From contig NC_135550.1 in assembly GCF_964340395.1 (NCBI RefSeq), positions 29,889,176 to 29,953,175 on the forward strand: DNA of 64,000 bases, in the 5' to 3' direction. The notes below the pieces were generated by a model that did not search any database, was not told the DNA's origin, and saw only the letters and a list, made by a program, of their open reading frames with translations. Numbering within the stretch: the first letter of the stretch is position 1; each line of letters begins with the position of its first letter. Shown piece after piece: positions 16,801-30,229 of this stretch. The position numbers and the translations under genes are program-made. The stretch comes from Glandiceps talaboti. Lineage: Eukaryota; Hemichordata; Enteropneusta; Spengelidae.

Positions 16801-19120
16801 GTACAGTATGTAATCGGTTGATAACCTAACACACTGCCCGACCCCTAGTTTTTGGAGTGATTTTGTCAATTTTAACAACATTCAGGGAAAATACTGTTCC
16901 TTTTCATTGCTATAATGCATTTGTTTGTTCATTTGTCTGTGTTATCTCGTTGAGTTCGATCGAATAAAAACGAGGCGGAGATACATTCCTCTTAAAATCC
17001 ACTGTAAGTGGCCTAGACGGTGGCAACCGTACATTTACTCGGCAGTACATTCAAAGCGATGACTATTTGTTCAAATATATAGCTTTCATTGTATTTGCTT
17101 TCTTTCGCATAGATAACAATAGGTACACATTCCCGAATCTTGTTAATTTTTACACCTTGAGTGGAATCGCATGATTATTTCAGCAACATTTGCTTTAGAG
17201 ATCAGTTTTCCTATCCAAGAATCTATCTGACTTCCACCAAATGTTTGTTGAACGTGTAGGGTATTTACACCGTACAATGTGGTCTTGTGTTCAATACGTG
17301 GCTATGAAAGAGGTCGCCAAGCATGCGTATTTCGAGGTTCACTGTGTGAGTGTTTTAACAGTGGCATGAAAGGCCCAAAGACAAAGGCTACAATATGGGT
17401 GCCATTTCGCCATGTTGAAAAGTACCGTAACGAATCTAGAATACATTTTCATATTTTACCACACCCAAGGTGTAACGAAAACCGAAAAATAGCATGAGTT
17501 TTCGTTGAAGTGGTCTCTTGGTTGTGGTTTATAACTCGCTGCGAACACACACATCACACAAGGAAGCCATTCAAATGCAACCATTCACATCCTTGTTTTG
17601 CTTATAATTAGCACCTACGATTATATTTAATCTTCATATTTCATTTAATGCGTAAAAAATCCGATTTATCCGAACAGTTTATAAAAGTTCGTTGTTTTTC
17701 TCTTGAACGGCGTAAGCAGATGATTGTCCGCTTGCCTTGAATGGCAACAAATTAGGATGCCGTAGCCGTAGATTTACCAGTGTCTACAGTGTTTATATTT
17801 TATCCGTCTAACTAACGCACTACTCATGGAAAAAATGTTGTACAATATTTTATATTGGATAAATTTGACGAGTGCATATAGTTTCACAGTATTTCATCTT
17901 GCCTTTGGCAGTCAGTTGGGTCTTTGAATGCCCTGGTTGATGATACAAAGCCAGAAATACGACGAAGACGACTGCGACTGTGTGTGTACATTCTCCAGCG
18001 AAATGTAGCATTTAAAAGAAATCTGATAACACAAGTAAAACATTGATGGCCTTTCAGTCTATAGAGAAAATGTGTAATTACGTAGTAATTGAATGGAGAC
18101 TGTGTTATAAGAAAGATGCTCTGTCGACTACACAGATAGGGCGAATCTTTGCAGCATTGAGTCTCCAATTCTCCAGCTATGATGACCTTCCCACCATCGT
18201 GATACTCCTATGACCTTTCAAGCTTAGCCTTGGCGAGGCCAAAAGACAAAAAAAAACAGGGGCACGTTTTCCTATTTTTAAACCGTGGTTCTATCAGACT
18301 TATGGGAAAACGGTTTTGTATTTATACACGTATTATTTGTGTTCTTCTTTTCATGGATAAAGTTCACCTTTCCATTATTATTTTGTTTGGTCTTAGTTGC
18401 TCCATGGCACACAAATACGGTTCTTTTAGTTTTGGTATCATTTACGACTATGCCAGATGCTGACCCGAACTCAAAGAACCTATCTCCGGTACTGATCATT
18501 ACTCAAACGTGTTTCTTGATTTCATGTTCATAATTATCAATAGACATATCTCCAGTCAGCCATGCATTTGTCCCTCTACCTGTCGAAAGGCATCTGTGTC
18601 ATTTTCAGCTTGGTTGACCTGCATCAACACGCCTATCAAGTTTGTGTCTTTATTGAAATGAACTTGTCGTGTGACAACATCCACCAAAGACGTCTCACTC
18701 TATCACATGGACTGTAGCTATACTTCGCCATCAGGCATATAACGCCTCATTACATAGCTTGCCGCTATTTTATGTAGTTTTGATTTTTAATATTTCATAA
18801 CGATAAGACATGTATCATGCATCGCAGGCTTGAGGAATGGCAAGTGAAATTCAAGCTTCAATTGTTTGCCTTGTAGGAATTTCAAGCTCCGCTGACTCTC
18901 TCAGCAACTGCCTCGTAAATTCTTAAACTTACTACTCTATCTGAATACTCAGTAGTTCGGCCTGGGATGGCCATATTTCAACACCATGATTTTGTAGTCA
19001 TTTCTAGTTTAACGTGGGCAATAATCTGTGTTAAAAACCACCAGTCTGAGACACTATATATTATATACATGTATCTAATCATGGCAGAGAGAATCTTCAA
19101 CTACAAACCCTAAAAAGGCT
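13861..19120. other. Intergenic, no gene seen
   Basis: No splice-bounded frame or repeat family is recognised. The minus frame at 14202-14600 (132 codons) has random composition and no conserved motif. Confidence 0.55.
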
Positions 19121-19125
19121 ACAAG

Positions 19126-19194
19126 TACACACACACACACACACACACACATACATACATACACACACACTCACACACACACACACACACAAAT

Positions 19195-19282
<88 letters not shown>

Positions 19283-19285
19283 TAT
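19126..19285. repeat. Compound (AC)n / (TA)n microsatellite
   Basis: Near-pure AC repeats to 19190 are followed by near-pure TA repeats to 19285. Open frames here are repeat translations only. The TA tract is self-complementary and can extrude as a cruciform. Confidence 0.97.
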
Positions 19286-19966
19286 CGATGGTGAGTTGAT
19301 AACACACTAATTGCATCTTGAACCCCCATTCAAAGTAGAAAATGAACATAAATGATAACTGAAGTTAGTTAGTGAACATTGAGAAGAAACTCCAAATTGT
19401 TGTCAACGATAAAAAGAGTGACTGAGGACCAATCGATATGAATAAGTATTTACAATAATTGGTGATTTTTATAAATGTCAAGTTATTTGTTTTGTTTTGT
19501 ATAGGGACTGAAAACAAACAAATGTGTCCATCTTCATAACATGTGCAATGATAACCTTGTCTCTACACATTATCACAAAAGAAATTGTTAGAAAGTCCAT
19601 TTACAGAGGAATTTGAAACTTTTTGTTTACGTAAGAACGAGTTTGCATTTAAAAAAGAAAACTGGTGTTCTAGCAAACAGACACAACAGAACATGTCATC
19701 AGTTGGGACAACATTTGAATTTGGATTAAATTGGTATTTTTATTGTCATGTGTAAATTGGGGATGTGATTTCTAAGCTAACTTGGAATTGGCTTATTCGA
19801 AATTGGTATGCCCAAATTATTGAGTATGTGGCACATTATGTGGTGTAAGACGAGTCTGTGATGAGTCTATAACACCTCACCAACGTTTCATTTTGGTCTT
19901 CTTCAAGCTTGTATTGCCTGCAGGCTGAATGGCATTATTTGCGGAAGGCACGATGACGAGTTCGCA

Positions 19967-19986
19967 ACATCTGTACGTACAGATGT
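19967..19986. repeat. Perfect 20-bp palindrome
   Basis: ACATCTGTACGTACAGATGT is fully self-complementary with no loop. It lies in otherwise unremarkable sequence; no protein site is known to me for it. Confidence 0.9.
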
Positions 19987-22605
19987 GTAGTCATATTCAG
20001 TCATTCTAGGCTCTGAACTCCCCCTGTATTCATTGACATTTCGACAAGAGCACTTCGTGACATTTCTTTATCAACCTTCTTTCGATTTCTGAAGACTAGT
20101 CAAAGTTCGTGACCAATTGGTGACGTGTTAGTTGAAAGTAGAACTAAGCAAGTATTGTGTCAGAGATGAGCATTTTTCTGTGAATCAAACCTTAACCTTG
20201 GATGGCATAAACACTCCTGAAAAAAAATAACGGATAAATACGTGAAATGGCAAGAGAAATTCTTTACTCAGTAATTGAAGTCAAAATGTGCGATTGACAC
20301 CTATCATGACACGATGCCCCTGTTTTTCATTCTTAAAGTTCTGAAAACACATAGCTTCATACCATTGGCTTTAAATCACCACGGGCAGTGTCTATATGTG
20401 TCTCGTTAAATCCCAATAGACGAGGCTCACGACTCGTCCAAAAATTAATGAAAGATACACTATAGATACTTGATTTTGGGATATTGTTTAAATCCCACTG
20501 AAAATTACACGAATTCTTGTCTATGCTATCATCTTTATTACAAGGGGCAGCGAACTTATTCAGTTCTAGCCTTACGTATCATCATTTTGTGTTATCTTTC
20601 GTGAAACAAACCACAAAACTAGAATACACTATCTAAGAGGCGTTTCTAACAGTTTTATGTACCATTTACAATTATATTATTTGGTCGTGCTACCATACGC
20701 GGTAAGGCTTGATGTTTGACTATTTTTTTTTCTATCTCTCTCCTACATTTCTATGTCAGTACAATGAAGGGGATTTCTGAATGCTACCATCCACGGCTAT
20801 TATAGACACTTATAAAAGACCCACTGAGTGTTTTCTACGCTCGTGTAATTGACTCGTTTCTAATAATTTAGAAGAGAAAAAAACAGTTGTCGATTGGCTT
20901 TTAATCTGTCTAAACAAAGTTGCCACGATACAAAACTTGAAGCAGTTATCTTGTCAATTGTTGCACACGTTTTTGAACAAATCACTTCACAAAAAACTCA
21001 CAGTGAAGAGTTAAAATTTTGTACTTAAAAGTGTGTGACAACACATTGCACACATCACTTGGTGATATAGATACGTAAATGACGTCACAGGATTTGAAGG
21101 AAAATTCAGCTCAACGGCCTTTGAAGCATCGAAAACCGAATTAGGGTCCATTTCCTTAGCCCTTGGTACGACAGTTTGCTTCGACTTGCGAACAAAGCAG
21201 TTTATTTGTGGTCAGTGCACTTTTATAGGGTGAAATACGCCTGACAAAAACACGAATTGCAGCTTAATATGTTCATCTACACGTGCCAATGAATAGTTAC
21301 TTTTGTTCACAAATCAAAAAGTAGCAATCCTTAGAAACTAATAACCTGACTGAAAACACTTTTAGATATAATCTTTCAATCATTCAACAGCTAAAAAGAA
21401 GCCTGTCTTTTTGTATTAAAGAGTACATAGACAACTCTACTTTGAAGACACTGCCACATTGACTCTTCTTCTTTACCTTTATTTCTTCTAATTTCAACTT
21501 CCGAAGATAGTAATGATGACATAGATATAAAACATATATTTTCAAATTATAACATTGCTGTGGTTATAGAATTTAAATTGATGCCCATTTTTTCCGAAGT
21601 AGTCGATAGACGACTTACATCAGTCTGAGAGAAAATTTAACATTGAAATAATGCACCCGTGTCAGAGAGTGTTGTTTTTTCAAGATGGTCGACAGGTAAC
21701 TTCAAGCTATAGCTTAAGAAACATTCGAATGTATGACATAATTTTACAACATAAAGGAATGGTTTCCATATCCATGTCCTTTTTTCTCAAGTATGACAAG
21801 TAATGATTATTGCTTGAAAGTGTGATTCTTTGTAGCAAGTCAAAAACCCTTGGGAATGTTCCAGTCCTTGGGACAATAAGTAAGCTCGCTTTCAGAATTC
21901 GTGAAATGTACATTTGAACACTATATCGTTTTATGTTACACCTCTCCCATACCAGCTGTCCCCAAAGTTGTCGAATTTATTTTTAACGATTTATCGAACC
22001 AAACTGCAAAGCGCGTGGAGTAAATGGAACCGGCTGACGACGGTGTTGTCTTGTCATTAATTGTTACCGACTTCAAAGTTGCTCCAACCATCACATCATG
22101 AAATGCTATACTAAGAGGACATATCCTATGTCTCATTGATAGACTTTTCTGTCATAGTCTTTCAATCTATTTGCCTCTTATCCCGTCTTCCGTAAAACTT
22201 GTCAATTTTGTCTGAATTCCTTCCTTAAAGAAGGCGAATATAACTTTATTACTATTTTGTACTCTATGCCTCTTGTCGTCTCATGGAAATAAACGAACTT
22301 GATGAATGTCCGTGACAGCTATCGCCTTTAAGTTACTGGTAAATTTCTTGGTAATCTAATATACTGGTCAAGAACTTCTAAGTTTGTTTACGTTAAACAA
22401 CTTATACCGATCTCTGGGAGGGAGATGTGAAATTTGTCTCTCCAGAAATTTATATACATATTCTAGTAATAAAAAACTTCATTCTAATGGCTCCCGATTG
22501 TCGGCCATTTTGACTGTCTGTCTGTCTACCTGTTTCTCTACATCTCTAGCTCCCCCTCTATTCTCGATCCTATGTCTTCCACTCCTCCCCTTTTTCTCAG
22601 TCTTC

Positions 22606-22606
22606 C

Positions 22607-22653
<47 letters not shown>

Positions 22654-22660
22654 GCCTGCC

Positions 22661-22691
<31 letters not shown>
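22606..22691. repeat. (TGTC)n microsatellite
   Basis: About 20 tetranucleotide units with a CTGCCTGCC interruption, following a diffuse pyrimidine-rich strand that starts near 22511. The long frames on both strands come from the repeat. Confidence 0.97.
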
Positions 22692-24363
22692 ATCAGGATG
22701 TATACTGTCTCTTCATAACTATATAACATTATAAACACATATATATAACTATATATATGTATATAACACTAAATATTGTATACGTTATAGAGATATGTAA
22801 AAACTATATGTTGTACAGATATACATATATAACCATGTATAAGTGGTGTGGTTAAGATCCCTTCAAGGTAACACTTACGGACGAATTTCCGTTACCAAAC
22901 ATTCTCTATAAATGTTTTATCTGTCGTTGTACAGGATTTCCTATAGTCTCAGTTGCAGGTGTTGGTCTGGCCCTTTTCAAAATTTCCCGATCATGCTGAG
23001 AACTTCTGCTTCAATTACTAAGTTCCAGTGCACACATTGAAGGGGGTCCTGTGCACGCCAAACACAGCCAGACAAAACACTACGAGCATCATGAATTCCC
23101 GGTGTTTCAGTATGTCCTTGTTCGTAATTAGTACGACTCGGTCTGTAAAGGTCATGTCATCGACACAGCCCGGAGCAACTTTTGATGACTATTTTCTGGC
23201 TTTGGTATGCTCAACTTATATCAAACTCAAACGGCATAAGTGTCTGCTTTCAATGAAAATAGTACAACCGATGTAGCAGGTGGGTAGGACTTTCCCTCCT
23301 TTGTGTCTCGGTGGGACTTGAACAAATGAATATAATACCGAGAATTGATTAGTCGGTTTTATGTAGCGTTTAGCTTCTTTAAATATCTTCATAAAACTAC
23401 TTTGTTTCTTCGATGTAGGCCTTCTAAGTTAATGTGGCTTGGGCGGCTACTTGTCCGGTTTTGTTTTTGTGCCTGCAGCTATGTCCAAGAAGAGGATGAA
23501 ATACCGCACAGAGTGGCATTACATTTAAAAGTGTAATGTTTTGATGAATAACTATTGGTATAGACCATTTGTGTACTTCATATGGCTGTGAATCACTAAG
23601 TTTACCAGGCTTTCAATGGAAAGGGTCGCTTTTATACTGCAGACCTCTGCAAAACAGCCCGAGGCAAGAAAACACTGTATTATTACAGTTTTATTAAATT
23701 CTTTATACCGAGCTTAGCTTTCGTTTCTATTGATTAAAGTACGGCTGTTAATATAGAAGAGAATGGAGAAAATAAAGTTTGCTCAAGTGCAATTTTGTCC
23801 AAACAGAGTAAATTTTTCACCAGTTTTTGTTTCAACATTTGTAAGCGAATGCCAGTTTGATTTCAGCCCCTTGTCAATCCAATTTCGACGCACTCGACTT
23901 CGAAGTAATTTTATGGCAATTTTACCACAATATTTCCAAATTATTAAGTAAATATTACAAGCGCTTTCCAATTAGGCTGCCAAAGACAGTAAGATAATCG
24001 CCTACATAGCCTCAGGCACTATGAAGGATAGGGTTTCGAATTAGCATGGACATATTGCTGGATTTCGTATATTAATGTTTTAACCCAAAACAATAATTGT
24101 GCGTGATGAATTCCAGGTTGGCTAGTAAGGTGTATTTCCCAACAGTAAATTATCTAGGGTGATGATACGTTCTAAAGTAACAATACTGCTACGCATCCAA
24201 CTTAATAATACATTAAGATGTCATCGTTTATCTATATTATGAGAATAGAGTTAACCCGCACTATACAAACAAAATTTTCCAGCGAAATTGCATTGTAAGG
24301 TTAATAGAATTTCACTTAACGTGAAAATGTTTACAAAATATTATCATCTGTAGCGATAAGAGG

Positions 24364-24379
24364 ACCTCTAGCTAGAGGT
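24364..24379. repeat. Perfect 16-bp palindrome
   Basis: ACCTCTAGCTAGAGGT is fully self-complementary. No flanking target duplication is visible. Confidence 0.9.
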
Positions 24380-24984
24380 TTAATACGTCTATAAAAGGTT
24401 ATTTCGGACGCCATTTACAGTGATTTCGGATGAAAAATCGGTATTCTCGTTCGCTCGTCGGGAACTTGAAAATTAAATTACGTGGTATCATTGCATACGT
24501 GTTTGTGTGAGTGCATACACAAGGACAGACGATCGGATCTGTATAACTAGCAAAACTCAGCAGCCGGCCGCTTAGACGGACTCATATAACATGTCCATCA
24601 TAAAACAATATCAATATTTCCTTTGTCTGTAGACACATGTGCTGTCAGGAGACAAATAGATGCACGCAGTATGGTGCTTGTTGACGTATAATGCTTTATC
24701 CATTCTGTGAAACTCTGGAGAGACCATAATACACATCATCTCAGCACTCATCCCCGCTATTGTCATGCAAAAACCGCGCCAAACTGCTAACTTTTGTGCC
24801 TTTCAATTATTTAACTCAGAGAAAAAGGGTCAGAATAAGATGGCCTCATTTTCACGAAACGTTCGTCACTGACGGCATATATATATTTTATAAATATGTT
24901 GCAATACAAAGATAATTTGCGAGGCACCATCCATAGGGGTTTTCCATGCATTATCTGTAAAGGTGTTGGAATGACAGCGAAGTA

Positions 24985-24994
24985 CTGTCAATCA
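24985..24994 (-). promoter_or_regulatory. Second PBX/MEIS-type site TGATTGACAG
   Basis: CTGTCAATCA on the plus strand is the exact complement of the promoter motif at 7766, 12 kb beyond the Six3/6 3' end. It lies in a mixed-composition stretch (24720-25090) less AT-rich than its surroundings. Confidence 0.35.
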
Positions 24995-27900
24995 TCCTAC
25001 CTCGTCTGACAATGGCAAAAGACGTTTTGATGTGACGTCTGCCGGGCCAGCTGACCCTGCCCTCGCCATAATATTTTTGCTGATGCATAGGCTTAGAGAA
25101 GTGAATGGAAATGAAAGGTGATTGTTCTACATATTTCTTAACACCCAGCGTATGTTCAATTTGCTTAATAGAACGTTTATCCCTGGCCGTTCTATGACTA
25201 TTATTTTAGGCTTGGTGTATTTTATGTTCGCTAAATGCATGAAAACTAACAGATTTAAGTGAGATTTAATGGAAGCATTATGTCATTACAAAACATATCG
25301 AAATTTCAATCGGACTCGTCAGAATTTACTAAAGTTGATACAATGACCTCTTTTGGTTTGAAAACTCATCGGTCACAATTTCATTAAATTTAGCCTCTGG
25401 CCTCAATATTTTTTGACAAAAGTGTTTTTACATGATGAAAGAAGCTTTATTCTGATTACATTAACTTTTATTTTCATTGTGATCAGTATGTTAACAAAGA
25501 GAGACGAAACGTGAAAGTAATGAATCAATGTGGTTTGCACATCTTAAAAAAGACAAAAACCGTTATATGAAGTGTAGTAATAATTACCACAGTACCAAAC
25601 CACACCCCTTCAATTTACTTTACCACATCTGACACATCTCAAAGACCAGCGGTTTCCGTTGTCAAAATTAATGTAACTTTGATTCTCGCCAATTTTATTC
25701 AATATTACCAACATTTCAAATATCAGCCGATAATTTCGACGCATTGACAAACGCACTGCGGTAGACTAGTTCTCGGAAGAATTAGTTCTACAAATGATGG
25801 TATTTCAAATAGGAAGCTAAACAAACGAAATTGAAATGGTAACTTTGATATTTAGCGAACCACAGATTGGGAATGAAATTGCTAGTACTACATTTGTACC
25901 GTATTGTATAGTTAGTAAGAATGATATTTCCCTCCGAAAATTTGAATGGAAAAGACGTAAGCTTAATACGAAATCACGCTCTCTAAAAGCTTAACCAGAT
26001 TTTGTATATTCAATCTTTTTTAAAGCCAAGATGCAAGAGGGCTTACACATTTATTGAATTATTTTTTTCAGGGTTTCTGAACCATACAAAGTACAAGAAA
26101 TTGACTCCATCACAAATCACGTCGAGCGGAGGAAGTCGGATACCATTAAAAAGTTTAACTTCATGTCGGCAATTTTCTTTTATGTTTTGTGTTAGTCTTG
26201 GAATTTCAGAGTCCGTTACTTCCGGAAATTATAGTGACAACTTTAAGGCTAGCATCCCCAGTCGTAGACAAAAACCACGCTCCCGATGCATGATGGGAGT
26301 TTGTAAGTGGGTTCAAGGAAGATCTCAACAGAGGTGAGGAGTTTAGTGTAGTAAGCTATGAAAACAGTGTAATGTAATTACGGAAGCATAATGTTATTAG
26401 TGAAAGGAATGACGGAGAAATTATCCGAGGAGACCCTTGCATTGATACTGCAAGGAACGGCACAATTAAAGTTGAGCATTAGTAGTTTGATACCAAATTA
26501 GCTGGAGATATTATGCTGTAAAAGGGTACTACATCATTGTCAGCCACGTTTCTTGTCAGACTCTAGGACAACCTTGAGGGCACTTTTTTCTAGTCCAAGC
26601 TATTCAAACTTTTCAGTAAAAACTTGACAGTTTTATATTTTCATTTTTTCTTCCTCATTCTCAAAATTTAGTGTTGAATGATAGAAAGCTTTTTGAATAC
26701 CAATATAATTTGGGAAAGTTTATGTGTATATGCATCATATGTTTAAGTGTCCTTACAGGTTGTCCATATTAAGCATTCTAGAAATTTCATGTAGAGCGAC
26801 ACTGAGATTACACTCAGAGAAATAGCACATAATTAATTGCGGTTAAACTTTAATTAGCCAAAAAGTTTACAAAAACTAAGTTTAACTTCAAGTTACTTGA
26901 ATAATAAGCTTTGGGATAATTTTTCTAAAGTAATTGCGCAAAGCGTTTTTTTAAATGGTAGGAAAAGTTGATATGTTTTTGAAGGGAGTGCTAGTTTACA
27001 TAGATGTCGACGGCGAGTTGTACCATTTGGTAATTCATATGGTTTGTAACCATCCATATCACAAGAGACAGTTGTGTGTATAGTATGACTATTATGCGTC
27101 ACACAATGACAATGATTTAATATATATAATGTTTGTTTTAAGATGAATACCACTGACGCACATCTTTTTTTCCTTCAGATTTTCAATTTAATTGCGGTGC
27201 ACGCACTCCTCGGCTGGACGGACATATATGTCTAACGAATCTAGTCGTCCGTTCTCCGCTTAGCTATATTTATTCACTGGGTGTCCCCTAACACACACAA
27301 TTCTTCGAATGCATGGCATGAATTCAAAAGAGACGATCAAATCATTTGCGATGACTATTGAGCTTTACATATCGTCCAAATGAATTATTAAAAGTATTTG
27401 CTCGAGTTATTAGATGAAATATAATCTGCTGAATATTGCACATAGTTGTGGAAAAGCTGGATTGAAATACTCACTCACATATACATACACACAAGTTGGT
27501 GTGAATGGATGTTTGAGGAAATTGAGACCGCCTACGTGCGTGACAACCGTAATCTCTGCAGTGTATTCTCGATCTGTTGTGTGCATAAAAAACGATGGGT
27601 TCCAATTCAATTAGGTTTTGTAGCTGAACGAAGTTCGTTTAATAGCGGTATACCCCTCACACTGTAATTGACCCGGGAAAGCCAATCAAAATAAATATTA
27701 ATTGCGTTCACAAGGCGATGGATGCCATGCGACGTGCGTGTTCTTTGCATATCTATTCCACTCACTGCGTAAGTTTACACGTGGTTTGTGCACTGTTCAG
27801 ATTGATCATAGTGTAGCGGCACTTAGCAACATATATCGGGGAGAAAATTAGATCTCGTCTCCGCAATAAAAATGTAAAGAACGGCTTATAACAGTGCCAG

Positions 27901-29530
27901 AAGGCGACATGTACATTTGCATCTCGTTGAACAGAGGAAGGTATCATTCGATTTCACCTCAGTTGATACGCTAGTTTAAAATATTAGAGTGAAATAATAG
28001 CTGGCGGAGTTAAACATCAAGTATAGAGACTTAGCGCGCGACGGTGATTTCCTCGGTGAATTCACCTCGCCAATCGTGTGTCCCCACCTAACTGTAGTAC
28101 GGGAACAACACCGTCTCGAAACAACCTTGTACAAGGACTAATAGCCGATTCTTACACATGTATTCACAGTTTATTCTCTAATCTTTCTCTCTGTCTGCCT
28201 AGCGAGGCAGCTGGCGGTAAGTCGGACAGAAAGCGACTAACGGAGACTCATGACTATAATCAAGGTGCCTTGGGGCACGGCGTCGCCACTTGAACTACAT
28301 GCTCGATTTTCTCAAAATGTCGATTACATAGTCATCACATATCGAAGGTTTGGAACAGGAAATCTCAAACTAGCTATAATAGCAAAGTACAAAACTAAAT
28401 ATTTCGTGTTTTTTTGCTGATAAGATTAAAGGGATTTGTGATTTGCAGATAATGACACCGTTAATAAAAGAATGTTTAGAGATGGTATTTTGATCTGATG
28501 GTGTGTACTTACGGACACGAATAGGAACATAACCATGTACTCAATATGTCATGGTTTTGATTCTGTGTGGATTATCACTTTGGAATTGTATATTTAGTTT
28601 GGCGTGTCCATGGCATGTAGAGTTAACGGAAACTATGTGCAGGCGGGCACAACAGCTACACCGACCTGATAAGGTATACATCTTGGTCGAAGTGTCGCTT
28701 ATAGCATGTAGTATGTACGGTCACGCCCGATTTGGGCATAGTGTTGACTCGGTCATGCGCAATGAAAAACGGCTCACTGTTACAAAGCGGTGCGAATCCG
28801 ACAGTATCACTGTTCGGATGAGTAAATAAGCCGACACTTTACCACTCCCAGTTTGAAATGATAACTCTTTTCATCTAAACGTAATGATATTAAGGATGTT
28901 GGCTAGGTTTGTCTTTATGAAACACGCCAACTCGATTGACATTTTCAAATGAAAGGAAAGCGAATAAGCTTAGAAGATTTCCGTTTATTTTTCTGTACAG
29001 TACTGAAGGACTTTTTATTTTCTTCGGATTCATCGGAAAAGAAAGAAAGGAAAACGGACAAAGAGATGGTGGTTGTGATTCAGATTTGTTCATAGCGGAC
29101 TATCAATGGCCTTTGAAAAGGTTACAAATGGAGCAGAAAATGAGGGGGATAAGAAGGAAGAAAAGCAAAGGCTTTCTTTTTTATAATCAATATATGTAAC
29201 ACGTGTTTTGCGGTTGGACTACGAACTCGGATGTAGGATGTTAATAAACTACGGGGACTGATGATAGGTTCTCTCCGGATTCCCACACGTATTAACTTTT
29301 TGCCTCTTATTCTGCTAACCTGATGTCTACCTCTGAAATCTCAATGAAAGGAGTAATGAGGTAATTTCGTCGTTGCACTCAGACTTGATAGCATCCACTG
29401 CAGTGTGCTAATAGGCTACATGAATAATCAAATAACGAACACTGCTCGTCAAAAGTCGTGAACGACATGTATGAACAGAAATACACGTTTTTGCTCAGTG
29501 TTTATTTCCCTTCCAAATGGCGGTTGTATT

Positions 29531-29658
29531 TAGTAGTAGTAGAAGTAGTGGTGGTGGTGGTGGTGGTGGTGGTGGTGGTGGTAGTAGTATTGGTTGTTGT
29601 ACATGCGGAGATGGTAGAAGTGTTATCGAGGACTGTGGTCTATGCTATGAGGAAAGTT

Positions 29659-29712
<54 letters not shown>

Positions 29713-29910
29713 GTGATGGTGATGGTGGTGGTGGTGGTGGTGGTGGTGGTGATGACGACGACGACGACGACGACCGTGGTGGTGGTGGTGGTAAAGGAGA
29801 GGAGGTGTAGGAGATCTATGGAACGAATATCACTACCATCATTTAGAAATCACCACCACCACCATCACCACCACCACCACCACCACCACTACCACCACCA
29901 GCAGCAGCAA

Positions 29911-29984
<74 letters not shown>

Positions 29985-30095
29985 CAATTGCTAACATTTA
30001 CACCATCATACTGGTGGCAGTTGTATAGGTGGTGGTGGTGGTGGTGGTGGTGGTGGTGGTGGTGGTGGTGATGGTGATGGTGATGATGGTGATGG

Positions 30096-30179
<84 letters not shown>

Positions 30180-30180
30180 C
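29531..30180. repeat. 650-bp compound trinucleotide array of GGT/GAT and their complements
   Basis: In order: AGT, GGT (29548-29582), a unique 70-base island, GAT (29661-29712), GGT, GAC, GGT, a short island, then CAC (about 29849-29900), CAT (29911-29985), a short island, GGT (30029-30070) and GAT (to 30178). The middle blocks are the complement of the outer ones, so the array is a large inverted repeat. Frames encoding poly-V, poly-D, poly-M, poly-H and poly-I are products of the array. Confidence 0.97.
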
Positions 30181-30229
30181 AGATTGTGAGGTAATCACCA
30201 TTCTAGTCATGAAAATTTCTTTTTGAAAA

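Larger units (their letters stand above)
19290..29530. other. Intergenic desert, left part
   Basis: Apart from the listed palindromes, TGTC microsatellite, PBX/MEIS-type site and a microexon-like splice pair at 28203-28216, I see nothing. Frames up to 111 codons are not gene-like. Confidence 0.5.

Noticed and set aside
23285-23340. GTTCAAGTCCCACCGAG on the minus strand, like a tRNA T-arm
   Set aside because: No matching D-arm or tail; too short for a SINE call.
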